From Liolophura sinensis (taxonomy: Eukaryota; Mollusca; Polyplacophora; Chitonida; Chitonidae), in contig NC_088303.1 of assembly GCF_032854445.1 (NCBI RefSeq), forward strand, positions 6,767,501 through 6,831,500: a stretch of DNA of 64,000 nt. Reading direction: 5' to 3'. Each line of letters opens with the position of its first letter. Position 1 is the first letter of the stretch. The position numbers were made by a program, and so were the translations under genes. The notes below the pieces were generated by a model. It saw only the letters and a program-made list of their open reading frames with translations, was not told where the DNA came from and made no database searches. Of this stretch, positions 32,059-42,359 are shown in pieces.

Positions 32059-33685
32059 AAGTTTATGGCTTTACGCCACATCGCAATTTTTTCATCCATA
32101 TCGTCGTGAGAACACTTTCACATGGTTTTGGAGGCAATGCGAACATAAAAAGAATAAATTGAATGAATGAATAAATGATGATGTTTAAAACACGAGCCAG
32201 TGAATGGTGTTCGACATAATGGAGAACACTTAATATAAAACCAAAATAGACGAACATGTTCAAAGCCACTTTATTAAAGAACCCAATTCGAAACCACAAT
32301 ATGTAGAAAATCGTACGTATATATAATTTATTCGTATAAATTTATTAGGAACTATATTTATTGATACAAGCCAAAGGCCTTTAAATAATTATAACAGCAC
32401 TCCACTATGAATCTGTCTCCAACACAATATAATATCTTTACCTAGGGTTTTATATGTAAGGCTAAAATTTCAAGAATTACCGGATTTTTAATTTATTATG
32501 CTGTATTGACAAAAGACAGGAGAGCGAATAACTACATCTCACTGCATTCTGGGCATGCCCAGAAGAAACATATGAGTATAGCCCTGGTCTCGGCTGAGAA
32601 GATTGTGGAAAAGAATGTAAGGCGGAAAGAAGAGACTGGCTGTTCTGAACAGCCGCAGACACAACCCTGTCCTCGTCCTTTGACCCATCATTATATATAA
32701 ATTTATAATTCACATAGTTAGCCTTAATTTCAGCAAAAATTTGGAGAATTCTAAGAGAATTTGTATTGGAGTTATTATGTTTACGTAGATCAAATATTAG
32801 TTTAGGGTTGTGGAAGGAGCCAGGGAGGGGACTCCGGAAAATCTACCAAACTATATCCTCTAGTTTGATGTTAGCTTCCACAACATGGCCCCGTATACGA
32901 AGACCAAACAAAGGGATCTTGTTTAGGACACTTATTAAATCTATCTACATATGATGGCTTGAAACACAGTCGTAGGCAGGGTTTGTTGGATAAGCTCTAA
33001 GCTTTGTAGCATATTGAAGACTGAGTGTTGATACGTCTCTTGTATAAATAAGGCCTCTACGTATAAACTCTACTAGCGAGGTTCGGAAAGCTCCAAAACT
33101 GAGCCGGAAACCTTCGCTATGGACTTCATCCAACATTATTATATACAACTTCCTTGCTGAACCGTAAATGATAGACCCATAGTCCAATTTAGACCTGACC
33201 AAAGAACGATATATGTTTAATAAAATAGATCGGTCAGCACCCCAATCGGTGCTAGGCACGACCTTAATTATGTCGGGAGCCTTTGTACATTTAGATTTAA
33301 GCATTTTTGCATGAGGTATAAACCCCAGTGGGGGTTCACACATCAGACATCCCCACCAAATTTGAGAAATAACATTTGTTCTCTAAAGATTGGTGTTATT
33401 GAGGAAAATGGGACCACACAGAGGCAAGCCCATTCATCGAACCGAGGCCATCCGACCTCCCGCCTCGCTCCAAGTAAGGGCCAAAGTGGCGTGTTGGGCG
33501 TGAGGATCTCGCAAGTCCAACGCACCCTCAGCCAGCAGGATCCGACGGGTCGCAACTGACGGCAAACAGGTCACTCTCCTGTTGCCTCTCACACAACCGA
33601 GAAGATGTGAGCCTATCATATTCACCATGCCCACGCGGGAGAGCTCCTATTCTTTTTACTCCGCAGACCCAACGGGGGATTAAGA
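32059..33685 (-). mobile_element. LINE copy D, internally deleted, inserted in the outer LINE
   Basis: Minus-strand LINE with a true 5' end at 33,685 (cccccgttgggt... then leader sequence to about 33,345) and a 3' end near 32,060 ('gcgatgtggcgtaaagcc' on minus). The leader joins directly to the C-terminal part of ORF2 at about 33,343 ('IPHAKMLKSKCTKAPDIIKV'), so ORF1, endonuclease and most of the RT are deleted. RNase H start 'YKFIYNDGSKDEDRV' lies at 32,713. Flanking near-duplications are 10-11 bases. Confidence 0.85.
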
Positions 33686-35187
33686 AAGGCAAATGATACT
33701 GCCTGTGGTCCTGATAACGTATATTATAGGTTTCTGAACCATTTACCGACTGAGCCACTTGAGGCTCTCTTGGACTTGCTTAATGATATTTGGATAATCG
33801 TCCACCCTCATGGAGCGAGGCGTGTTTCATTCCGGTCCCCAAACCGGGTAAGGATCACACTAATCTGTGTCATTAGCGTCTCCTAGCTCATACCAGCTTT
33901 GTCTGTAAGACTATGAAACGGATGATAAATTCTTAAACCCACAAGTTACTATCTGATATGCATTGTGATCTTCGTCAAGATAGATCCACTATGGATCACC
34001 TATTTCTATTTGACCGGCCCGGATAGCACAGTTGGTAGAGCGCCCGCTTCGGGACCGGTAGATCCAGGATCAATCCTTGATCGAGTCACACCTAAGACTT
34101 TAAAAGTTGTAACTTCCTCCCTTGGCGTTCAGCATGAAGGGGATAGTGCAACGACTGTTTGACCCGTATCAGTATAATGGCTCGGGCGGGGCGACTTACT
34201 TGCCTTCGGTAAGTCGTCTCAGTGAAGCAGCACAACATAAAAGAGAGGTGGAAATCCGTCCTGGAGGACACAGGAGGCACACTACACGTACATGCACCCT
34301 AATGATTCCTTCGTCGTCATATGACTGAAAAATTGTTGAGAACGACGTTAAACCGCAAGCACGCACGCCCGCCTATTTCGATTTGAAACCCTATTACCTC
34401 ATGAGTTTATTTATAATGAACATGTAGTGTCCATATTTTTTGACATTGAAAAAGCATTCGACACCACTTGGAAATATGGTATTTTTAAAGACCTGTCAGA
34501 TATGGGGCCTAAAGTTCGTTTACCATAATTTATACCAGAATTTTATGTGATTCTCAATTTAAGGTACGGGTAGGGTCCACTCTTTCGGACTCTAAATGAG
34601 CAAGAACCATTTCTCATGGCGGTATTTTATCACCAGTTCTGTTTAGCATCAAAATAAATAGCTTAGCAAAAACCTTGACATCGGTCACAGAGGGTTATTT
34701 ATATATCGATGGCTTCCTTATATGTTACCGCGCTAAAATATGAATAACATTGAACGTCAGATGCAGATTTGTCTCAACAGAGATCGAGAAATGGGCAACT
34801 GAAAACGGTTTTAGACATGGCTGTTTAGATATGCATTTTTGTAATAAACGGAAACTTTATCTTGACCCAGAGCTTAAATCTGATGGTAAACAGATTAAAA
34901 TTCTTGGAGAAACAAAATTGTTAGGTATGATATTTGATGATATAATATTGTTTATACCTCATGTAAAAATGCCTAACGCTAAATGTACAAGGGCTCTAGA
35001 TATTGTCAAGGTCGTGTCTAGCACCGATTAAGATGCTGACCTATCCGTTTTACTAAATCTATATCGTTCTCTAGTGAGGTCTAAATTGAACTATGGGTCC
35101 ATCACAGTTCCGCTAGGAAAACGTATATTAAAATGCTGGATCCTGTCCGTCACCAAGGTCTGAGCCTCAGCCTTGGTGATATTAGAA
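33686..35187 (+). pseudogene. Outer LINE copy, part E (reverse transcriptase)
   Basis: Plus-strand RT remnant continuing part C. The order is 'DTACGPDN' near 33,700, the 'VPKPGKDHT'-like segment near 33,840, 'FDIEKAFDTTWKYGI' near 34,440 (motif A Asp retained), and the YxDD box read as 'YIDG' at 34,702-34,713, so the second catalytic Asp is lost. It ends with 'SLGDIR' at 35,187, where copy F's ATTC-type tail begins. Interrupted by a SINE at 34,014-34,371. Confidence 0.85.
34014..34371 (+). mobile_element. tRNA-derived SINE, family 2
   Basis: Head 'gcccggatagcacagttgg' resembles the 5' half of a tRNA (A box). 'ggatcaatcc' matches a B box. The tail reads 'ttgagaacgacgttaaaccg'. A 15-base target-site duplication with one mismatch, 'cctatttc(t/g)atttga', flanks it at 33,999-34,013 and 34,372-34,386. 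The sequence differs from family 1 in head and body. Confidence 0.93.
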
Positions 35188-35212
35188 TGAATGAATGAAT
35201 GAATGAATGAAT
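35188..35212. repeat. (ATTC)n / (GAAT)n tail of LINE copy F
   Basis: Six tandem GAAT units mark the 3' terminus of the minus-strand LINE, a common non-LTR tail type. Confidence 0.9.
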
Positions 35213-35468
35213 GATTACGGCTTAACGACACATCGGCAATATTTCATTCATACCATGGCGAGAACAAAGTGAAAACACGGGACGGTTAAGGTTTTCGACA
35301 TGATAGTGTGAACATCAAAAGTAAAACAAAAAGTTCAGACATGTTTAAAATCAGACAAGAAACCAAAACAGTGAAATCTCGAAAACCAGCATATTTTAAA
35401 AATAGTATATCTAGAAATCTCGATGTATACAACTTTTTATCTATAAATATTTAAGACAACTAACATTT

Positions 35469-36300
35469 TTATGTTAGCATCAAGATAAATGAGGATTTTA
35501 TGCTCCCATCCAGGAAAAAATTGTGTGTTAGACGAGAATGACCAATACGACACCTTGTTAAAACTACTTGGTATCTACAAGACTTTTCCTTAGTATAAGT
35601 ATTGGAGCCCATGACAGTATGAATAGCATGTGGTTTATTATGGACCTGTTCCATAATAAAGTTCCATTCACCCTGCCAAAGGCAACAAATATATGTAAGA
35701 ATATTGGACTTCATGTCAGTGTAAAGGATTTTTATCTTAGATATGGGTTTATTGAGGGAAGCTTTCGCCTCCATGTCTGCGACTGTGTTTCCATGGATAC
35801 AAATATGACTTGGTATCCAACAGAATATAATATCTTTACCTCTTCTAATAAATTTCCTATGCTTAGCTAAAATTTGAAGGATCAAGGGATTTTTAAAATT
35901 TATTATTCTGTATTGCCAAAAGGCAAGGCAACGAGTCAGCGCATATCATTGCCCTCTGGGCACACCTAGAAGAAACATATCATAAGGCCAGGAGTATAGT
36001 TGTGGCCTCGACAAAGAATATTGAAAAAGAAGATGGAAGACGAAAGGAAGAGACTCGCTGCTCCATGACGGCCGCAGCCGCAACCCTGTCCTCATCCTTT
36101 GACCCGTCAGTATATATAAATTTATAATCCATATAATTGGCTTTAATTTCAGCAAAACCTTGCTGAATTATAAGAGGATTTATTTTGGATTTATTATATT
36201 TACGTAGATAAAATATTAGTTTAGGTTGTGGAAGAAGCCATGGAGGAGACTCCGGAAAAGACACCGGAGCTATATCCTCCAGCTTGATGTTAGCGCTCAC
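35469..36300 (-). pseudogene. LINE ORF2 RNase H and C-terminal domain, copy F
   Basis: RNase H degrades the RNA strand of the RNA:DNA hybrid during second-strand synthesis. Two minus-strand frames cover it. 36,300-35,980 has 'YKFIYTDGSKDEDRV' with the first catalytic Asp. 35,885-35,469 has 'FCWIPSHICIHGN' and 'TVADMEAKASL', giving the later His and Asp. It ends with 'VVLTRCRIGHSRLTH', the conserved segment after RNase H in I-type LINEs. A frameshift in the Leu/Ser-rich stretch around 35,950-36,060 separates the halves. Confidence 0.85.
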
Positions 36301-36505
36301 AATATGGTCCTGTATACGAAGACCGAACGAAGTGATCTTCTTAGGACATTTAGTATATTTGTCTACAGATTTGTCAATGGATTGAAAACACAGTCGTAGG
36401 CATGGCTTGTTGGATGTGCTTTAAGCTGTGAAGCATTTTTGAAGGCTAATTTTTATACGTCGGTTATATAAAGAAGGCTCGTTCGCCTCCACGTATAAAC
36501 TTTCT

Positions 36506-37264
36506 ACTGGGAGCCAGGAGAGTGTGCGACGCTCTCGTATCGACTCCATTATATTTATATGAGCAGGTGATGCCAGTTTCATTTGGGAGGACAGATTTTT
36601 ATGCCGGCACCGTTTGTGTACCACTGATGTCTGGTTTATGTGAATTTCTGCGGAAGTCACGTTTATTGGTGTTCGGATCTTTATTATGATTATACAGTGT
36701 TGACTGTGTAGTTTGTTTAACACGCTGACCTCACCTGACCAACAAGGTCGTCAAGGACTCTAAACTGAAGTTTTCAGTTTTGCAAAGGACGTTCGTTCTG
36801 CCACAAGGTGACATTACTCTACGTCTCTGAACGGCTCGTTTGTGAGCTTCTGCGGGAGCTGTGACTGATCTGAAGTGGATTATACCTCCATGCCTGTATT
36901 TACCCTGTGTTGTGCTCTGCGGGTGTGACGTCATTCAAAGGCTTGACTGTTCCAGTTCTGTGTAACCTGTGTACTGTGTTCGTGTTCGCTAACCTGGCGA
37001 AGTACCTGTCTAGGACAATTTGTGACGTGTGAATTGTGTGTTTATCCCATGGTCTTTACGTTGGATCTCCTGGAACACGTTCCTTGGGTTGCAAAGGTGA
37101 ACTGGAAACTTTTAAAGACCGGTAATACTGATGTGTATGTTGTTGTTGTTGTTGAACTGTCTGTAAAACTGTACGTCTCATTTTATATATATATAAAGCA
37201 TTGTTTACATTGTAATATTGAGTCACTGAGTCTGTTTTCTGTTGCTGTTTTCAATACCGTAACA
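36506..37264 (+). repeat. 5' LTR of the Gmr1-like element, truncated
   Basis: Matches 41,611-42,355 of the 3' LTR with only a few substitutions, an extra 16 bases near 37,160-37,176 and a 2-base difference near 37,027. It ends in 'taaca' at 37,264. The first 248 bases of the LTR, including the TATA box, are missing; LINE sequence abuts position 36,505. Confidence 0.93.
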
Positions 37265-37269
37265 GAAAT

Positions 37270-37287
37270 TGGGGGCTTGTCCGGGAA
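37270..37287 (+). promoter_or_regulatory. Primer-binding site, tRNA-Pro type
   Basis: 'tgggggcttgtccgggaa' lies five bases after the 5' LTR. It agrees at 16 of 18 positions with the well-known tRNA-Pro primer site of murine leukaemia virus (differences at positions 9 and 18). It would prime minus-strand DNA synthesis. Confidence 0.8.
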
Positions 37288-37392
37288 CTGATTGTTTCCC
37301 TTTTGTTTTGCACCGGATATTTGAAGTTAAACATATGTGAAAAGCGATTGCTTAATTTTAACAGTGAATGATTCAGTGGCTAAATATTTACA

Positions 37393-40254
37393 ATGGGAGA
37401 TTTTGATCCTAAACAGTTTGTTAATGCGCCCGATCAGGATGTTTTTGAGAGTTTAAAGAAGGAAGACTTGGTTAAGTTAGGGACATTTTTAGGTTTGTCC
37501 ATAAAGTCTTCATGGAGGAAAAGAGATATGCAGCATACTTTGTTGAAACATTTAGTGGAGATAGGGAAGTTTGATAGTTCTGCATTATCTGATTATGAGT
37601 TAGAGGGTCAGTCTGATGCCGAGCTTAAGTTTAAGCAGTTAGAGTTAGAAAAGTTGAGATTGGAGAAACAGGAAAGAGAGAAAGAGAGGGAACATGAGAC
37701 AGAGTTAGAAAAGTTGAAAATGCAGAGGGAGAGAGAGGAAAGAGAAAGGGAAGTGCAGAGAGAGGAGAGGGAAGTACAGAGAGAGGAAAGAGAGAGGGAA
37801 AGAGAATTGGAGTTCCGAATGAAAAAGTTAGAGGTAGAGAGAGATGAGAAACTGGGTCCTTCCGGTAGACAGGGTTCAGGATTTGATGTGACCAAATACA
37901 TTCGGTTAGTTCCATCCTTCCAGGAAAAAGAGGTGGATCTGTATTTTCTGCATTTTGAGAAAATTGCAAATAGCTTGAAGTGGCCTAAAGAGTTCTGGAC
38001 TATGTTATTACAGAGTGTGCTAACTGGAAAGGCCAGGGAAATTTACACTCAGTTAAGTGTAGAGAATGCTTCCAATTATGACTATGTGAAAGAGGTAATT
38101 TTGAAGGGTAATGAATTGGTGCCTGAAGCTTACCGCCAGAAATTTCGTAACTGTGAAAAAGGTAGAGATCAGACATACGTTGAGTTTGGTCGAGCTAAGG
38201 AGCAGTTGTTTGATCGCTGGTGTATAGCCAAGAAAATAGGCAGTGATTTTGAAAGTTTGCGTCAGCTTGTGCTGGTAGAAGAGTTCAAGCGTTGTATTCA
38301 TAATGATGTAAAGGTGTTCGTTGATGAGCAGAAGGCGAGTACACTTGAAGAGGCAGCCAGTTTAGCTGATGATTATTCCTTGACACATAAGGTTACATAC
38401 ACGGGTAAGCAATTTAATTCATTTACACGTAGGAATACCCAGTCACATGCAACAGGTAGAGGTAGCTCTACACAGAAGAGTTCTACACCAGGCTCCAATG
38501 GTTCTACAGCTCATGGTTCACGTAGTTCAGATTGGAATGGTAGTCCTCGAAATAGGGTCACTTGTAATTTTTGCAAGCGGGTAGGTCACGTGATGAGTGA
38601 ATGTTACAAGTTGAAAAGGATACGGGAAGCTCAGAATGAGTCTAAGCCCACAGGTCTTTGTGTTGCAATGCACAAAACATTGCCGGAAGTTACATCAGCA
38701 GTTAAAAGCAGATCTGAGTTAGCTGATACGGGATTGGATAAGATTCCCAAATGCTCAATGGATAGCTTCGCTCCGTTTATCAATTCTGGTTCAGTGTCGC
38801 TTAGAAGCGACATGTCTTGTGCTACCCCTATAAAGATATTAAGGGATACTGGGGCATCTCAGTCTCTGTTGTTGATGAATACTCTGCCCTTTTCTGAAGA
38901 GTCATACTCTGGGGTTCGTGCCCTTATTAGAGGTGTAGAGTCTAGTGACTTTGTCAGTGTTCCCCTTCATGATATTTATTTGTCATCAGATTTGATATCT
39001 GGACCTGTCAGGGTAGGCATTAAGCCTTCATTACCTTTTGAGGGTATTCATTTGTTGTTGGGAAATGACTTGGCACATGATAAAGTTACTGTTGATCCCT
39101 TAATGGTTGATAAGCCTTCTCTGAATTCAGTCACAGAGCCAGTTGAAAGCGAGATAGCGGGTTTATATCCGTCCTGTGTTGTTACAAGAGCTATGTCTAG
39201 AAAAGTCAGCACAGACCAGGGTAGTACTGTTGATTTGAGTGAGACTTTTCTCAACAACATGTTGGATGGAGATTCTTCCAAATTAGACAGTCAGCAGGAA
39301 GTAGATACTAATTTTGTTAGTGGTGATCAGCCATTTTGTAGGACTGAGTTGATTGCTGAACAACACCGTGATCCAAGTATTTCTTGCTTGTTTAATGATG
39401 CAGCTAAAGATGGTGAATCTTTACCTGACCCATGCTACTACTATGTCAAGTCTGGCATATTGATGCGGCAGTGGAGGCCTCCCGATGTTTCGTTGGAGGA
39501 TGAATGGGCAGTTAAGCATCAGGTAGTTGTGCCCAAGTCTTATCGTAAAGACATACTGACTACAGCGCATGAAACGCCGTTAGCAGGTCATTTAGGTGTT
39601 AATAAGACCTATCATAAGATTCTCAGTCATTTTTATTGGCCAGGAATAAGGAAAGATGTTACTGAATTTTGCAGGTCTTGTCATGCATGTCAGTTAGTGG
39701 GGAAACCTAACCAGACAATCCCCAAGGCAGCCTTGAGGCCTATTCCTGCAATTGGTGAGCCATTCAGTAGAATCTTAATAGATTGTGTTGGTCCGCTACC
39801 TAAGACAAAGTCTGGAAATCAGTATATGTTAACCATAATGTGTACTTCAACTCGTTTCCCTGAGGCAATTCCACTAAGGAATATTACTGCCAAGACTGTA
39901 ATTAAGGCTTTAGTTAAGTTCTTCACCATGTTTGGTCTGCCTAAGTCAGTACAGTCAGACCAGGGTTCAAATTTCATGTCTGGTGTGTTCCAACAAGTTA
40001 TGCATGAGCTAGGTATTAGCCAGTATAAATCCTCAGCTTATCACCCACAAAGTCAAGGAGCACTAGAGAGATTCCATCAGACACTGAAAAGTATGATAAG
40101 AACTTACTGCTTTGAGACAGGGAAAGATTGGGACGAGGGTGTACCTTTGTTAATGTTTGCTGTAAGAGAGTCTGTACAAGAGTCACATAAATTTAGTCCA
40201 TTTGAGCTTGTGTTTGGCCATACTGTGCGTGGTCCACTACAGTTGTTCAAGTAA
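37393..40254 (+). pseudogene. Gag-protease-integrase polyprotein of Gmr1-like element
   Basis: 953-codon frame ending at a nonsense TAA (40,252-40,254), after which the same frame continues. Residues 1-60 form a helical N-terminus and 75-153 a long charged coiled coil. 170-330 is capsid, with a SCAN-like segment at 243-310 ('PEAYRQKFRN', 'LRQLVLVEEFKRCI'). The zinc knuckle C391-C394-H399-C404 binds RNA. The aspartic protease motif 'RDTGAS' lies at 484-489. Integrase has H726, H733, C760 and C763 for the zinc-binding domain and D797, D856, E892 for catalysis, with the expected D,D35E spacing. No RT lies between protease and integrase. The ATG at 37,393 follows the primer site by 105 bases and suits a Gag start. 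Confidence 0.93.
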
Positions 40255-41248
40255 AAGTTTGTGTCTGGTGATAGTGACAATGTTAACCTATTACAGTATG
40301 TGTCAAGTTTTCGTACTAAGCTCAACAGAGTATGTGAGTTAGCCAGAGAGAATCTTACAGCTTCTCAGAAGAGTATGAAAACTAAGTATGACAAAGAGAC
40401 AGTAAGACGCAGATTTGAAGTTGGTCAGAAGGTTGGCCTTACTTCCAGTTAGTGGTAAGTCACTTGAAGCTCGTTTTTTTGGACCTTATGTAGTAGACAA
40501 GAGGCTAAGTGATCTTAATTATATTATTTTCACTCCTGATCGGCGCAAATCTAGACAACTTTGTCACATTAACATGTTAAAGTCATATGTAAACAGAGAT
40601 AGCACTGATCTCAATGTTGTACATCCTAGTGGAGCTGCTATCTCTTGTTTTCCAGTGCCAAGTTGTAAGAGAGAATTAAAGCGTTTTTTGGGCATGGCAG
40701 GTTATTATCGTAAGTTCTGTAGGAACTTTTCATTTGTTAGTGAGCCACTAACTCAGCTGTTAAAGAAAGGTGCTGAATTCTTGTGGTCCATTGAGTGTCA
40801 GAGATCTTTTGATAGATTAAAGGCCATGCTAAGCAGCGGCCCCATACTTGTAGCACCTGATTTTAATTTACCATTTAAGCTAACTGTTGATGCTAGTGAT
40901 ATATCTGCTGGGGCAGTTTTGTTACAAGAAAATGAAAAAGATCACGTTGATCTCCCTGTATGTTTTTTCTCTCGCAAATTTGACAAGTGCCAGAGAAATT
41001 ATTCGACAATAGAAAAGGAGTGTCTGTCCTTGATTCTAGCAGTACAGCATTTTGAAGTATATGTGACTTCGTCAAGTTACCCCATTGTTGTGTATACAGA
41101 TCACAATCCCTTAACCTTCTTGCACAAACTAAAAGGTAAAAACCGAAGATTGTTACGGTGGAGTTTGCTTTTGCAAGAATTTAATCTAGAGATTAGACAC
41201 ATAAAAGGGAAAGATAATGTGATTGCTGATTGTTTGTCACGTGTCTAG
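40255..41248 (+). pseudogene. Integrase C-terminus, RT connection and RNase H of Gmr1-like element
   Basis: Continuation past the nonsense codon. The first frame runs to 40,452 and a one-base shift near 40,430 passes to the 40,415-41,248 frame. That frame has the integrase GPY motif ('FFGPYVV', residues 21-27) and 'CHINMLKSY', then jumps to 'AAISCFPVPSCKRELKRFLG', the end of the RT thumb and connection. The fingers and palm, including the YxDD box, are missing, yet the frame stays open. RNase H follows with D159, E200, D229 and D272 ('TVDASD', 'IEKE', 'YTDHN', 'IADCLSR'). The stop at 41,246 precedes the 3' hairpin and purine tract. Confidence 0.92.
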
Positions 41249-41318
41249 TTGGTTTTCTGCAGCTTTGTTTTTATAGACTGTGGTAAACGTTATTATTATT
41301 CATAATTATGAATATATT

Positions 41319-41346
41319 AAAGAAAGTTTTATGCAAAACTTTCTTT
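41319..41346. repeat. Perfect 12-bp hairpin before the purine tract
   Basis: 'aaagaaagtttt' (41,319-41,330) and its exact complement (41,335-41,346) flank the loop 'atgc'. It lies four bases upstream of the polypurine tract. Confidence 0.93.
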
Positions 41347-41350
41347 CCCT

Positions 41351-41362
41351 GAAGGGTGGGGG
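41351..41362 (+). promoter_or_regulatory. Polypurine tract
   Basis: 'gaagggtggggg' immediately precedes the 3' LTR, as expected for the primer of plus-strand DNA synthesis. A single pyrimidine interrupts it. Confidence 0.85.
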
Positions 41363-42355
41363 TGTTATGTATGACTATTTAACGTTTCATGTACTGTTAG
41401 TCTGCGGACCTTTGTGTTATATGTTATAAGCATAACAGGCCCTGTTATATATGTACAGCGCGGACCTGGCCGAAAGCACCTTGTTCAATGCTCTGTTATT
41501 TAACTGGATGTTCATTGGCTGTTAATTCTGTGTCCAAGAATAGTTGAATCCACCTGGACCGTATATAAGCCGTGTTTTCTGTGCAGAGTGGAGGTATTTT
41601 TGCTGCATCCACTGGGAGCCAGGAGAGTGTGCGACGCTCTCGTATCGAGTCCATTATATTTATATGAGCAGGTGATGCCAGTTTCATTTGGGAGGACAGA
41701 TTTTTATGCCGGCACCGTTTGTGTACCACTGATGTCTGGTTTATGTGAATTTCTGCGGAAGTCACGTTTATTGGTGTTCGGATCTTTATTATGAATATAC
41801 AGTGTTGACTGTGTAGTTTGTTTAACACGCTGACCTCACCTGACCAACAAGGTCGTCAAGGACTCTAAACTGAAGTTTTCAGTTTTGCAAAGGACGTTCG
41901 TTCTGCCACAAGGTGACATTACTCTACGTCTCTGAACGGCTCGTTTGTGAGCTTCTGCGGGAGCTGTGACTGATCTGAAGTGGATTATACCTCCATGCCT
42001 GTATTTACCCTGTGTTGTGCTCTGCGGGTGTGACGTCATTCAAAGGCTTGACTGTTCCAGTTCTGTGTAACCTGTGTACTGTGTTCGTGTTCGCTAACCT
42101 GGCGAAGTACCTGTCTAGGACAATTTGTGACTTGTGTGAATTGTGTGTTTATCCCATGGTCTTTACGTTGGATCTCCTGGAACACGTTCCTTGGGTTGCA
42201 AAGGTGAACTGGAAACTTTTAAAGACCGGTAATACTGATGTGTATGTTGTTGTTGTTGTTGAACTGTCTCATTTTATATATATATAAAGCATTGTTTACA
42301 TTGTAATATTGAGTCACTGAGTCTGTTTTCTGTTGCTGTTTTCAATACCGTAACA
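41363..42355 (+). repeat. 3' LTR of the Gmr1-like element, complete
   Basis: 993 bases from 'tgtta' to 'taaca', short inverted ends typical of LTRs. It is joined to LINE sequence at 42,356. U3 contains a TATA box at 41,562-41,568. Confidence 0.93.
41562..41568 (+). promoter_or_regulatory. TATA box in 3' LTR U3
   Basis: 'tatataa' lies about 200 bases into the LTR, followed at about 40 bases by a plausible transcription start region. The matching position in the 5' LTR has been deleted. Confidence 0.65.
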
Positions 42356-42359
42356 ACGT

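Larger units (their letters stand above)
36506..42355 (+). mobile_element. Gmr1-like Ty3/Gypsy LTR retrotransposon, defective
   Basis: 5.85-kb element with a truncated 5' LTR, primer-binding site, Gag-protease-integrase frame, then RT connection and RNase H, purine tract and complete 3' LTR. Integrase lies upstream of RT/RNase H, the reverse of normal Ty3/Gypsy order. This order is the hallmark of the Gmr1 group first described from cod. The Gag contains a SCAN-like capsid domain, a relationship reported for Gmr1-like elements. It is inserted in LINE copy F. Lesions: nonsense codon at 40,252, a frameshift near 40,430, loss of the RT core, and loss of the first 248 bases of the 5' LTR. Confidence 0.9.

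Noticed and set aside
34014-34090. Functional tRNA gene
   Set aside because: tRNA-like 5' half only, followed by SINE body and flanked by a target-site duplication.
35568-35870. 100-codon plus-strand frame
   Set aside because: Antisense of LINE RNase H in copy F.
36421-36934. Minus-strand frames at 36,421-36,934, with near-identical frames at 41,496-42,039
   Set aside because: They are antisense frames within the two LTRs, duplicated only because the LTRs are duplicated.
37608-37969. Minus-strand Ser/Leu-rich frames opposite Gag
   Set aside because: Antisense of the Gag coiled coil (Glu/Arg repeats read backwards).
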